A stretch of DNA of 64,000 nucleotides from Serratia marcescens (GTDB taxonomy: Bacteria > Pseudomonadota > Gammaproteobacteria > Enterobacterales > Enterobacteriaceae), in NCBI RefSeq assembly GCF_029846115.1, contig NZ_JARVZZ010000001.1, positions 1,798,001 through 1,862,000 of the forward strand, written 5' to 3'. A program made the translations under genes and the position numbers. Under the pieces are notes generated by a model. The model made no database searches. It was given only the letters and a program-made list of their open reading frames with translations, and was not told the origin of the DNA. This document shows, piece after piece, positions 17,457-25,795 of this stretch. The stretch's first letter is position 1. Every line of letters starts with the position of its first letter.

Positions 17457-18248
17457 TTAGCGCACCATCACCTGCTGAATCAGACGGCTGCCGAAGTAGG
17501 CGAGCGTCAGCAGGAAGGCACCGGCGAGGCTGAACCAGACGACGCGGCGGCCGCGCCAGCCTTCATGGTAATGGCCCCACAACAACACGATATACACGAA
17601 CCAGGCCATGATCGACAGCACGGCTTTATGCACGTTCTCTTTGCTGAACAGATTATCCATGTACAGCAGGCCGGTGCACAGGGTGAGCGTCAGCAGCACC
17701 ACGCCGATCTGGGTGATATGGAACATCTTGCGCTCGATGCTCATCAGCGGCGGCATGTCGGCGCTAAAGGTCAACTTCTTGTTCTTCAACAGGTAGTCGA
17801 GCCAGGCGAGCTGCAAGGCGTAGAGCGCGGCGATGATCAAGGTGGCATAAGAGAACAGCGCCAGGCCGATATGCACCATCAGTTCCGGGCTGGCCTCCAG
17901 ATGAGTGATGAACTCGCCGGGCATAAAGCTGGCGAAGGCCAGGTTGATCATCGCGAAGCTGTAGACGATCGGCAGCAGGAACCAGCCGCGGTCGCGCGAG
18001 GCGACGAAGGTCATCACCGAGCAGATGATCAGGCTGACGATGGAGCCAATGTTCAGCAGGCTGAGATTCTGCCCGGCGCTGACGTCAAAGATGCGCTGCT
18101 GCAGCGCGATGGCATGGCAAATCAGCGCCACCACCGCCGAGACGAGGGCAAGCCGACGGTATGCGCTGTTCTTCCGCAACAAACTGGGAATGATCAGTCC
18201 AAGGCTGAGCAGGTAGGCCATCAAAGCCACAATGGAGAAAACTGGCAT
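17457..18248 (-). CDS. ypjD: Inner-membrane cytochrome c assembly-like protein YpjD
   Basis: 263 residues from the start at 18248 (MPVFSIVALMAYLLSL), the length of E. coli YpjD; the frame is open a further 21 codons but that part is polar and unconserved. Eight hydrophobic segments and the CcmC/HemX-like core. The family name suggests haem handling, yet E. coli work groups it with CorB/CorC in magnesium resistance; sequence alone does not decide. It is divergent from ffh and probably cotranscribed with corB. Confidence 0.85.
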   Translation of the reverse strand: MPVFSIVALMAYLLSLGLIIPSLLRKNSAYRRLALVSAVVALICHAIALQQRIFDVSAGQNLSLLNIGSIVSLIICSVMTFVASRDRGWFLLPIVYSFAMINLAFASFMPGEFITHLEASPELMVHIGLALFSYATLIIAALYALQLAWLDYLLKNKKLTFSADMPPLMSIERKMFHITQIGVVLLTLTLCTGLLYMDNLFSKENVHKAVLSIMAWFVYIVLLWGHYHEGWRGRRVVWFSLAGAFLLTLAYFGSRLIQQVMVR

Positions 18249-18417
18249 AGCGTTTAATTTTGCTTCGGCGTGGTTAATTGGAGTGTCAGTATAACGTTGC
18301 GCGCGTTTCACTCCAACCTATCTCCAACGCTGAGGCAGAGATCCGCCGCGCTTCGTGTTATCATCGGCGCAATTGTGTCGCCGGAGCGGCCTGTCATTAC
18401 ACGTTGAGCATGAGACG

Positions 18418-19779
18418 ATGTTTGAAAATTTAACCGATCGATTGTCGCGCACGTTGCGCAATATCAGCGGCCGCGGGCGGCTGACCGAAGAGAATATCAA
18501 GGAAACCCTGCGTGAAGTGCGTATGGCATTGCTGGAAGCGGACGTCGCGCTGCCGGTGGTGCGCGACTTCATCAACCGCGTCAAAGAGAGCGCTGTTGGC
18601 CATGAAGTCAACAAGAGCCTGACGCCGGGGCAGGAGTTCGTCAAGATCGTCAAAGGCGAGCTGATCGCCGCGATGGGCGAAGTGAACACCGAGCTGAACC
18701 TGGCGGCCCAGCCGCCGGCGGTGGTGCTGATGGCGGGCCTGCAGGGCGCCGGTAAAACCACCAGCGTCGGTAAGCTCGGCAAATTCCTGAAGGAAAAGCA
18801 GAAGAAGAAAGTGTTGGTGGTTTCCGCGGACGTTTATCGCCCGGCGGCGATCAAACAGCTGGAAACGCTGGCGGAAGGTGTCGGTATCGATTTCTTCCCG
18901 TCTGACGTCAAAGAAAAACCGATCGACATCGTCAATCGCGCGCTGCAACAGGCCAAGCTGAAGTTCTACGACGTCCTGATCGTCGATACCGCCGGCCGTC
19001 TGCACGTTGACGAAGCGATGATGGACGAGATTAAACAGGTGCATGCGGCGATCAAGCCGGTAGAAACCCTGTTCGTGGTCGACGCCATGACCGGCCAGGA
19101 TGCCGCCAATACCGCCAAAGCGTTTAACGAAGCGCTGCCGCTGACCGGCGTGGTGCTGACCAAGGTCGACGGCGATGCGCGCGGCGGTGCCGCGCTGTCC
19201 ATCCGTCATATCACCGGCAAGCCGATCAAGTTCCTTGGCGTGGGCGAGAAGACCGAAGCGCTGGAGCCGTTCTACCCGGATCGCGTAGCATCGCGCATCC
19301 TGGGCATGGGCGACGTGCTGTCGCTGATCGAAGATATCGAAAGCAAGGTCGACCGCGAGCAGGCGGAAAAACTGGCCAACAAGCTGAAGAAGGGCGACGG
19401 TTTCGATCTGACCGACTTCCTGGAGCAGCTCAAGCAGATGCGTAACATGGGCGGCATGGCCAACATGCTGAGCAAGCTGCCGGGTGCCGGCCAGCTGCCG
19501 GATAACGTCAAATCGCAGATGGACGACAAAGTGTTGGTGCGCATGGAGGCGATCATCAACTCGATGACGCTGAAAGAGCGCGCCAAACCGGAAATCATCA
19601 AAGGCTCGCGCAAGCGTCGCATCGCGATGGGGGCCGGCATGCAGGTGCAGGACGTCAACCGCTTGCTGAAGCAGTTCGACGAAATGCAGCGTATGATGAA
19701 GAAGATGAAGAAAGGCGGTATGGCGAAGATGATGCGCGGCATGAAAGGTATGATGCCACCGGGCTTCCCAGGCCGCTGA
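18418..19779 (+). CDS. ffh: Signal recognition particle protein Ffh
   Basis: 453 residues, as in E. coli. With 4.5S RNA it forms the SRP that delivers nascent inner-membrane proteins to FtsY. N domain (1-85), GTPase G domain with GLQGAGKTT (G1), DTAGR (G3) and TKVDGDARGG (G4), and the Met-rich M domain (about 300-453; MQRMMKKMKKGGMAKMMRGMKGMM) that binds signal peptides and RNA. The start at 18418 (MFENLTDRLSRTL) is conserved; upstream codons to 18355 are not. It lies upstream of, but is separately promoted from, the rpsP operon. Confidence 0.99.
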   Translation: MFENLTDRLSRTLRNISGRGRLTEENIKETLREVRMALLEADVALPVVRDFINRVKESAVGHEVNKSLTPGQEFVKIVKGELIAAMGEVNTELNLAAQPPAVVLMAGLQGAGKTTSVGKLGKFLKEKQKKKVLVVSADVYRPAAIKQLETLAEGVGIDFFPSDVKEKPIDIVNRALQQAKLKFYDVLIVDTAGRLHVDEAMMDEIKQVHAAIKPVETLFVVDAMTGQDAANTAKAFNEALPLTGVVLTKVDGDARGGAALSIRHITGKPIKFLGVGEKTEALEPFYPDRVASRILGMGDVLSLIEDIESKVDREQAEKLANKLKKGDGFDLTDFLEQLKQMRNMGGMANMLSKLPGAGQLPDNVKSQMDDKVLVRMEAIINSMTLKERAKPEIIKGSRKRRIAMGAGMQVQDVNRLLKQFDEMQRMMKKMKKGGMAKMMRGMKGMMPPGFPGR

Positions 19780-19889
19780 TGGGCCTCCGCACGCCGAGTG
19801 CGGGCGCTTTCAGCATTCGCCGTTCGCGGTGAAAACCGCCCGAAATTTGACAGGCTGCAAAAGTTGTCCTCTGCGATCGACGCTTTAGA

Positions 19890-19917
19890 TTGCTTTTTGC
19901 GCCAAAATGAGTAAAAT
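19890..19917 (+). promoter_or_regulatory. Candidate promoter of the rpsP-rimM-trmD-rplS operon
   Basis: TTGCTT (19890-19895), 16-base spacer, TAAAAT (19912-19917). A start near 19925 would give a leader of about 70 bases containing the hairpin at 19940-19967. Confidence 0.5.
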
Positions 19918-19939
19918 TTTCGGGCTTTTTATATTGCAA

Positions 19940-19967
19940 CCGGGCCCCGTCCCTCAATGGGGCCCGG
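19940..19967 (+). promoter_or_regulatory. Strong leader hairpin before rpsP (attenuator-like)
   Basis: CCGGGCCCC and GGGGCCCGG form a 9-bp all-GC stem with a 10-base loop, followed by CTGTTTTATT. It lies 26 bases before the rpsP ATG and downstream of the likely promoter, so it could reduce read-through into the ribosomal operon. Confidence 0.6.
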
Positions 19968-19993
19968 CTGTTTTATTAACTAAAGAGGATGTT

Positions 19994-20242
19994 ATGGTAA
20001 CAATTCGTTTGGCACGTGGCGGCGCTAAAAAGCGTCCGTTCTATCAAGTAGTAGTGACCGACAGCCGCAACGCTCGTGATGGTCGTTTCATCGAGCGCGT
20101 AGGCTTCTTCAACCCGATCGCTTCCGGTCAGGCTGAAGCACTGCGTCTGGACCTGGACCGCATCGAGCACTGGGTTGGTCTGGGTGCAACCGTTTCTGAT
20201 CGCGTTCACGCGCTGATCAAAGACGCTAAGAAAGCAGCTTAA
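19994..20242 (+). CDS. rpsP: 30S ribosomal protein S16
   Basis: 82 residues, matching E. coli S16 (82). It binds 16S rRNA in the body of the small subunit and helps 30S assembly. The start [20 protein letters not shown] and the segment [16 protein letters not shown] are family hallmarks. The ATG at 19994 follows AGAGGA; the open frame upstream runs through the leader hairpin and is not coding. First gene of the conserved rpsP-rimM-trmD-rplS operon. Confidence 0.98.
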   Translation: MVTIRLARGGAKKRPFYQVVVTDSRNARDGRFIERVGFFNPIASGQAEALRLDLDRIEHWVGLGATVSDRVHALIKDAKKAA

Positions 20243-20260
20243 TCTGTCGCGGTGGTGGCA

Positions 20261-20809
20261 ATGAGCAAGCAACTCAAACCGGTAGCGCCTAAGCAGCCGA
20301 TTGTACTCGGTAAAATGGGGTCCGCTTACGGCATTCGTGGTTGGCTCAGAGTGTTTTCATCCACCGAGAACGCCGAAAGCATTTTTGACTATCAGCCGTG
20401 GTTTATCCAGCAGGCGGGTCAGTGGCAGCATATCGAGTTGGAAGACTGGAAGCGCCACAGTCAGGATCTGATCATCAAGGTCAAAGGCATTGACGATCGG
20501 GACGCGGCGAATCTGCTGACTAATCGCGAGATTATGGTGGATTCTGAGCAACTTCCTCCGCTGGAGGGTGACGATTACTACTGGAAAGACCTGATGGGCT
20601 GCCAGGTAGTCACCACTGCCGGCTACGAGCTGGGTAAAGTCATCGATATGATGGAAACCGGCTCGAACGATGTGATGGTTGTGAAAGCGAACCTGAAAGA
20701 TGCGTTCGGCATGAAGGAGCGGTTGATTCCGTTTCTTCATGGGCAGGTTATCAAGAAAGTCGATCTCACTGCCCGCGTGATTGAGGCAGATTGGGATCCT
20801 GGTTTTTGA
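20261..20809 (+). CDS. rimM: Ribosome maturation factor RimM
   Basis: 182 residues (E. coli 182). RimM binds S19 and assists maturation of the 30S head and 16S 3' domain. N-terminal barrel with [21 protein letters not shown]-terminal PRC-barrel containing [19 protein letters not shown] at 20252 is in frame, but MSKQLKP at 20261 matches the family start. It follows rpsP by 18 bases. Confidence 0.97.
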   Translation: MSKQLKPVAPKQPIVLGKMGSAYGIRGWLRVFSSTENAESIFDYQPWFIQQAGQWQHIELEDWKRHSQDLIIKVKGIDDRDAANLLTNREIMVDSEQLPPLEGDDYYWKDLMGCQVVTTAGYELGKVIDMMETGSNDVMVVKANLKDAFGMKERLIPFLHGQVIKKVDLTARVIEADWDPGF

Positions 20810-20861
20810 CCCCCGGATCAAACGGTCGAAGCAAGTGGAATAACGGTAAGGGGATTGGCTT

Positions 20862-21629
20862 GTGTTCATCGGTATTGTAAGCCTGTTTCCTGAGATGTTC
20901 CGCGCTATCACCGATTACGGGGTGACTGGCCGGGCAGTAAAAAATGGCCTGCTGAGCGTGCAGTGTTGGAGTCCTCGCGACTTCACCTACGACCGGCATC
21001 GTACTGTGGACGATCGCCCTTATGGCGGCGGCCCGGGAATGCTGATGATGGTGCAACCTTTACGGGAAGCCATTCATGCGGCGAAAGCAGCGGCAGGCGA
21101 GGGAGCAAAGGTGATTTATCTGTCACCTCAGGGGCGCAAGCTGGATCAAACCGGCGTGTGCGAACTGGCGGCCAATCAGAAGATGATTCTGGTGTGCGGC
21201 CGTTACGAAGGGATAGACGAGCGCGTAATCCAAACCGAAATTGATGAAGAATGGTCAATCGGCGATTACGTTCTCAGCGGCGGGGAACTGCCGGCGATGA
21301 CCCTGATTGATTCAGTCGCCCGTTTCATACCGGGTGTGCTGGGCCATCAGGCCTCAGCGGAGGAAGACTCCTTTGCCGACGGATTGCTGGACTGCCCGCA
21401 CTATACCCGCCCAGAGGTGTTGGAAGGGATGGAAGTACCGCCGGTTCTGCTGTCGGGCAACCATGCCGAGATACGTCGCTGGCGCTTAAAGCAGTCGCTG
21501 GGCCGAACCTGGCTTAGAAGACCTGAACTTCTAGAAAGCCTAGCTCTGACTGACGAGCAAGCGGTGTTGCTGGCTGAGTTCCAACGGGAACATCAGGCCA
21601 GGCAACAGGACTATGAAGGAAACGTCTGA
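20862..21629 (+). CDS. trmD: tRNA (guanine-37-N1)-methyltransferase TrmD
   Basis: 255 residues (E. coli 255). It methylates G37 next to the anticodon using S-adenosylmethionine, preventing +1 frameshifts. The trefoil-knot SAM site is carried by [23 protein letters not shown] and [15 protein letters not shown] (about 84-146). It begins at GTG ([13 protein letters not shown]), with TAAGGGG upstream, which may keep its level below that of S16 and L19 in the same transcript. Confidence 0.98.
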   Translation: MFIGIVSLFPEMFRAITDYGVTGRAVKNGLLSVQCWSPRDFTYDRHRTVDDRPYGGGPGMLMMVQPLREAIHAAKAAAGEGAKVIYLSPQGRKLDQTGVCELAANQKMILVCGRYEGIDERVIQTEIDEEWSIGDYVLSGGELPAMTLIDSVARFIPGVLGHQASAEEDSFADGLLDCPHYTRPEVLEGMEVPPVLLSGNHAEIRRWRLKQSLGRTWLRRPELLESLALTDEQAVLLAEFQREHQARQQDYEGNV

Positions 21630-21662
21630 CATCAGACGGGACCGATATATCAGTTTACCTAG

Positions 21663-22034
<372 letters not shown>

Positions 22035-22061
22035 CGCTGCATCCAAAAGTTAATAGTTATC

Positions 22062-22091
22062 AGGGGTTGGCCTATGCCAACCCCTTTTTTT
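22062..22091 (+). terminator. Terminator of the rpsP-rplS operon
   Basis: AGGGGTTGGC-ctat-GCCAACCCCT stem followed by a run of seven T. Confidence 0.95.
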
Positions 22092-22147
22092 ATCTGAAAA
22101 TCCAGTTGCGTTGCATTTGCGAGATTTGACCGCCTTGTAGCGACATT

Positions 22148-22174
22148 AAAAAAGCCTGCATCAGCAGGCTTTTT
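22148..22174 (-). terminator. Terminator of the nucEDC operon (bidirectional)
   Basis: AAAAAAGCCTGC-atca-GCAGGCTTTTT; for the minus strand the A-run becomes the U-tract, 4 bases after the nucC stop. Confidence 0.9.
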
Positions 22175-22177
22175 GCA

Positions 22178-22405
22178 TTACAGCGCGGCGGCGCTTTGTT
22201 TATGCTGATTCTCCGGCGGATGCGGCTGCGCCGGGACAATGTCATCGCCGGGCTTGACGATCACCCGTGCAACGGATTCGTGCGTGGCGAACGTGCAACT
22301 GCAGTTGATGTTGCGGCATTGATGGTAACGCTCTTTGGTCGACTCGCTCAGATAGCGACTGGAGCGAGTGTGGGCCACGTGACCGCAGAGTGGACAGTGC
22401 ATCAT
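22178..22405 (-). CDS. nucC: NucC, phage P2 Ogr/Delta-type zinc-finger transcription activator
   Basis: 75 residues starting MMHCPLCGH; the frame is open 16 codons further but GGGGGG lies just before this ATG and P2 Ogr starts MFHCPLC. The zinc motif C4-x2-C7-x22-C30-x4-C35 matches Ogr exactly, and SRYLSESTKERYHQCRNINC is nearly the P2 sequence. Ogr proteins activate sigma-70 promoters by contacting RNA polymerase alpha. In S. marcescens this homologue is known to switch on the extracellular nuclease nucA and a colicin-like bacteriocin after DNA damage. It is the last gene of a LexA-controlled operon, so its level rises in SOS. Confidence 0.9.
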   Translation of the reverse strand: MMHCPLCGHVAHTRSSRYLSESTKERYHQCRNINCSCTFATHESVARVIVKPGDDIVPAQPHPPENQHKQSAAAL

Positions 22406-22470
22406 AAGAACCCCCCTTGAACAAATTAAGTGAAATTGTTGTGGCATCACCACTTAGGCGAGCGAGCCCG

Positions 22471-22986
22471 TCATGATGAGGCAATGCCTTGCAAGCACAG
22501 TGCGCGTTCCGTGGCGCGTCGCTGTTCCAGCCCCTTGTTTTTCTTTCCGTTTACGTAAATCCAGCGTGGCAACTGATCGCAAGCCTGCTGCCACTGGCGC
22601 TGCTGCAGCAGCGTGACCAGCGTGGAGTGGCAGGCAGCGCTGATGCCCACGTTGAAGGCGAAGGCGATCACCGAGTCATAGGTTTCTTGTGGGAGCGTTT
22701 GCGGCAGGCAGGCGGCCATGCCACGCTCGGTACGGCGAATATCGTCGACCAAATCCACAGCGGCTTGCCGTTCATCGATGGCTTTGCCCGGGATGACGCC
22801 GGCGGTGTGCCCAATGCCCTGTGTCCACACTCTGGCGCTGCACTGGTAAGGCGACAGGCGGCAACCTTCGAGATCGGCGATCAGCCTGAGACCGGCTTCT
22901 GAGGTTTGCAGCTCGCCAAATGACGGTAACAGCACGGCAATGGCCAAAACGGCGGCGACGCTGCAGCGCTTAACGATTGCACTCAT
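22471..22986 (-). CDS. nucD: NucD, phage-type lysozyme (GH24 endolysin)
   Basis: 171 residues from the start at 22986, which has GGAGG 10 bases upstream; two earlier in-frame ATGs lie deeper within nucE. An uncleaved hydrophobic N-terminus (about 8-23) suggests a signal-arrest-release endolysin. The catalytic triad follows E-x8-C/D-x5-T: E40, C49, T55 in LEGCRLSPYQCSARVWT. It would hydrolyse peptidoglycan after release to the periplasm. The start overlaps the nucE stop by 17 bases, as in phage holin-lysozyme pairs. No spanin gene is evident. Confidence 0.9.
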   Translation of the reverse strand: MSAIVKRCSVAAVLAIAVLLPSFGELQTSEAGLRLIADLEGCRLSPYQCSARVWTQGIGHTAGVIPGKAIDERQAAVDLVDDIRRTERGMAACLPQTLPQETYDSVIAFAFNVGISAACHSTLVTLLQQRQWQQACDQLPRWIYVNGKKNKGLEQRRATERALCLQGIASS

Positions 22987-23191
22987 CGTAAATTTTCCTC
23001 CGTGATGCCGCATTGCGCTCAATAGCCTTCAAGATCTGCAGGCTTTTACGTCGGTAGTACCAGTTCACCAGAAACGTGCCGATGCCTACCGCCGCACCGA
23101 CTAAAAAGGCAATGTCCTGCGGAGAGAGCTTGCCGAGCCAGGCGAGAAACAGCGCCATGGCGTAGGTGATGAATGAGGTGATTTTCTCCAT
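22970..23191 (-). CDS. nucE: NucE, phage-type holin
   Basis: 73 residues with two hydrophobic segments (about 5-20 and 26-47) separated by a short turn (LGKLSPQD) and a basic, charged C-terminus (YYRRKSLQILKAIERNAASRRK), the layout of a class II holin. Such holins depolarise the inner membrane and free the partner endolysin. It is first in the leftward operon nucE-nucD-nucC, 110 bases downstream of a consensus LexA box. The set looks like a P2-like prophage relic reduced to lysis and late-activator genes. Confidence 0.88.
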   Translation of the reverse strand: MEKITSFITYAMALFLAWLGKLSPQDIAFLVGAAVGIGTFLVNWYYRRKSLQILKAIERNAASRRKIYDECNR

Positions 23192-23300
23192 AGCTTATGC
23201 TCGCTTTGTTTACAGCATCTCGGGAGCTGTGGTGGTCATCGATGCGTTACTGGTCGCTCTCTATCGAAATCCATCATGGCCCGAGGCTGTATAATAATTA

Positions 23301-23316
23301 CTGTATATGCATACAG
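23301..23316 (-). promoter_or_regulatory. LexA (SOS) box upstream of nucEDC
   Basis: CTGTATATGCATACAG is a perfect CTGT-N8-ACAG palindrome, closer to consensus than the recA site. AT-rich -10 candidates for leftward transcription (TATTAT, TATACA on the minus strand at 23288-23296) lie immediately downstream, so bound LexA would block the promoter. Confidence 0.92.
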
Positions 23317-23394
23317 TATTAAGCTATTTGCTAAAGTCGTCAATGGGCGGGATGAATATTTTTAGCAGATTGTGCAAAAGAGGGCGGCGGGCAT

Positions 23395-23420
23395 AAAAAA
23401 AGCCCATCGATGATGGGCTT
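23395..23420 (-). terminator. Terminator downstream of the ydiY-like gene
   Basis: On the minus strand AAGCCCATC-atc-GATGGGCTT is followed by a run of U, 25 bases after the gene stop at 23445. Confidence 0.88.
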
Positions 23421-23444
23421 CGAGAAATTCTGGGTGGGGGGAAG

Positions 23445-24209
23445 TTACAGGCCGTAGACCAGCGTGACCGAGGTGGTGGTATCGGTGTTCTTGGGCGCTG
23501 AGGCCGGCGGTTTGCTGTTGTAGGTCACGGTGTAGGCCACGCGCAGTGAGAAGCGATCGTTGATCGCCACGTTCAACGCGCTTTCCGAGTTCAGCGTGGT
23601 TTCCTCGTTCGCCAGCGCGGAAACGCCCTGAATGAACTTGGTGTTGTCGGTCAGCTGATAGGAGTAGTTGGCCGCACCGTAGGCCAGCCCTTTGGTTGAG
23701 CGGCCGCCGCCATGGTATTCGTCATGGCGCACGCCGGGACCGAATTCCACCCGCAGATCGCTGAGCGGCCCGTTGAGGAGTTGACGGCCGTAACCGCCGG
23801 TCAGCGTGGAGCGCGAGTCATAACCGTTGAAACGGTCGCTCAGCCAACTTGCCTGGCCGAACAGATAGTTGCGATCGGTCAGGTTATAGCGCGTACGGCC
23901 ACCGGCCTGGTACTTTTCGGACGAGCGCACGTTGGAGGAGGTAGTATTATTGGCCGCCCCCCACAGGCTATACGCCGTGTCGCTGTTGAACCAGGTCATG
24001 TTGGTGTTGGCCAGCAGGGTGGAGCTCTGCGAGTTGCCTGACTGGGCGTTATAGCCCGCCTGCACGTTGCCTTCGAACGGTTTCTTGGCGGTGGCCGGAT
24101 CGTCCATCGCGGTGAAAAGCGTATTATCGGCAAGAGCTGAAACACTGGTGAAAGTCGTTAAGCAGCAAATATACAGCGGAAAAGCGCGACGAGCGCGAGA
24201 AGAGAGCAT
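23445..24209 (-). CDS. ydiY: YdiY-like DUF481 outer-membrane beta-barrel protein
   Basis: 254 residues (E. coli YdiY 252). A signal peptide is visible (RRAFPLYICCLTTFTSVSALA, cleavage near residue 27). The mature part alternates short amphipathic beta strands and ends in a C-terminal VTLVYGL strand typical of outer-membrane barrels. The internal GYNAQSGNSQSSTL and GPGVRHDEYHGGG segments fit DUF481. E. coli ydiY is acid-inducible, but no substrate or partner is established. It is divergent from aroF, 500 bases away; E. coli has ydiY elsewhere, so the location differs. Confidence 0.75.
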   Translation of the reverse strand: MLSSRARRAFPLYICCLTTFTSVSALADNTLFTAMDDPATAKKPFEGNVQAGYNAQSGNSQSSTLLANTNMTWFNSDTAYSLWGAANNTTSSNVRSSEKYQAGGRTRYNLTDRNYLFGQASWLSDRFNGYDSRSTLTGGYGRQLLNGPLSDLRVEFGPGVRHDEYHGGGRSTKGLAYGAANYSYQLTDNTKFIQGVSALANEETTLNSESALNVAINDRFSLRVAYTVTYNSKPPASAPKNTDTTTSVTLVYGL

Positions 24210-24715
24210 CTTGGATCCAGTTGTTAAGGGTGGTTATTGTTGATGACGGTCACATTATATCGGTTCATTTCGGCGACAAAAATAGCCGCCATTAGCTTAA
24301 GTTTTTAGTTTTTATTCCTCATTTATTCGCTTTTCTTCTACTTAAATTCATCGCTTTCGGCGGCATTTCGTGCTGAGTCTAACGGTATCCGCTGCTGCCC
24401 ATTCGCTGGCGCCGAGACGGGCGGCGTAGCTTCCCTGTAAAATCAATTGTACAAATATATTTACAGCTAGGGGTTTTGATTGGGAAGGCGCACAGGTGCA
24501 TTACGATGATCTTTATTCTTGATTATCTAATTGAATTTATTGTATTTTATTTTTATTACTTAAGGTTTTTACGAATGTTTTTTCATAAGATTAAGTACGG
24601 TAATTTTTTATTTACGGAAATTGGATTGAAAACTTTACATTGCGTGGTAAGGTAGAGCCCTGAAACGCTCAATGTTCCATTTCAACGCATAACGCCAAAC
24701 GACAGGAATAGCATC
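24210..24715 (+). other. ydiY-aroF intergenic region, AT-rich, with TyrR sites
   Basis: About 500 bases without a gene. The middle is markedly AT-rich (24280-24350 and 24500-24620). It holds the TyrR boxes at 24436-24465 and a likely aroF promoter (TTGAAA at 24626-24631, 16 bases, TAAGGT at 24648-24653). I see no open frame with a ribosome site. Confidence 0.6.
24436..24465 (+). promoter_or_regulatory. Two overlapping TyrR boxes upstream of aroF
   Basis: TGTAAA-N6-TGTACA (24436-24453) and TGTACA-N6-TTTACA (24448-24465) each match TGTAAA-N6-TTTACA with one mismatch and share the central TGTACA. TyrR with tyrosine represses aroF-tyrA in E. coli from similar upstream sites. Confidence 0.8.
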
Positions 24716-25792
24716 ATGCAAAAAGACGCGCTCAATAACGTACACATCAGTGCAGAACAGGTTCTCATCACACCGGAGGAGCTGAAGAACCAGTTCCCGC
24801 TCAGTGCAGACGACGAAAATGAAATTGCCACTGCGCGTAACACCATCGCCAACATTTTGCAGGGGCGCGATCATCGCCTGTTGGTGGTGTGCGGGCCTTG
24901 TTCGATCCACGATCCGGATGCGGCGCTGGACTACGCCCGTCGTTTGAAAACCCTGGCGGCTGACTTGAGCGATCAGCTGTACATCGTTATGCGCGTCTAT
25001 TTTGAAAAACCCAGAACCACTGTCGGCTGGAAAGGTTTAATCAACGATCCGTACATGGACGGTTCGTTTGACGTTGAAGCAGGCTTGCATATCGCGCGTC
25101 GCCTGTTGCTGGATCTGGTGGGCATGGGCTTGCCGTTGGCTACCGAAGCGTTGGATCCGAACAGCCCGCAGTACCTGGGGGACTTGTTCAGCTGGTCGGC
25201 GATCGGTGCGCGTACCACCGAATCGCAGACCCACCGTGAAATGGCTTCCGGCCTGTCGATGCCGGTCGGCTTCAAAAACGGCACCGACGGCAGTTTGGGC
25301 ACCGCCATCAACGCCATGCGCGCCGCCGCCATGCCGCACCGTTTCGTCGGCATCAACCAGGCGGGCCAGGTTTGCCTGCTGCAGACGCAGGGCAACCCGG
25401 ACGGGCACGTGATCCTGCGCGGCGGCAAAACCCCGAACTACAGCGCCGAGCACGTTGCGGCCTGTGAAAAACAGATGCTCGAGGCGGGACTCCACCCGTC
25501 CTTGATGATAGATTGCAGCCATGGCAACTCGAATAAAGACTATCGCCGTCAGCCGGCGGTGGCCGAGTCCGTGGTGGAGCAGATTAAGGCGGGCAACCGC
25601 TCGATCACCGGCATCATGCTGGAGAGCCATCTGCATGAGGGCAATCAGTCTTCCGAACAGCCGCGTGCAGACATGCGTTACGGTGTGTCCGTCACCGACG
25701 CCTGCATCGACTGGGAGAGCACGGAAACGCTGCTGCGTCATATGCATCAGGAACTCGGCGCTGCGCTGACGGCACGCACGGGAGAAAAGTAA
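24716..25792 (+). CDS. aroF: DAHP synthase, tyrosine-sensitive isozyme
   Basis: 358 residues (E. coli AroF 356). It condenses phosphoenolpyruvate and erythrose-4-phosphate, the first step of the shikimate pathway. Conserved segments are LLVVCGPCSIHDP (about 60-72), EKPRTTVGWKGLINDPYMDG, GARTTESQTHREMASGLSMPVGFKNGTDG and IDCSHGNSNKDY with metal ligands. Assignment to the tyrosine-inhibited isozyme rests on its position 3 bases before tyrA and the TyrR boxes upstream rather than on sequence alone. Confidence 0.95.
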   Translation: MQKDALNNVHISAEQVLITPEELKNQFPLSADDENEIATARNTIANILQGRDHRLLVVCGPCSIHDPDAALDYARRLKTLAADLSDQLYIVMRVYFEKPRTTVGWKGLINDPYMDGSFDVEAGLHIARRLLLDLVGMGLPLATEALDPNSPQYLGDLFSWSAIGARTTESQTHREMASGLSMPVGFKNGTDGSLGTAINAMRAAAMPHRFVGINQAGQVCLLQTQGNPDGHVILRGGKTPNYSAEHVAACEKQMLEAGLHPSLMIDCSHGNSNKDYRRQPAVAESVVEQIKAGNRSITGIMLESHLHEGNQSSEQPRADMRYGVSVTDACIDWESTETLLRHMHQELGAALTARTGEK

Positions 25793-25795
25793 GTT

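Noticed and set aside
16542..18257. 571-codon open frame on the plus strand across corB and ypjD
   Set aside because: It is antisense to two well-recognised membrane-protein genes and its product is rich in His, Gln, Asp and Ala, the usual reverse-strand shadow of hydrophobic codons.
22178..23191. nucEDC read as a chitinase-secretion (holin/endopeptidase, type 10) system
   Set aside because: The Serratia chitinase-release system uses an L-Ala-D-Glu endopeptidase and spanin-like partners; here the enzyme is a GH24 lysozyme, followed by Ogr and preceded by a LexA box, so the nuclease/bacteriocin regulatory module fits better.
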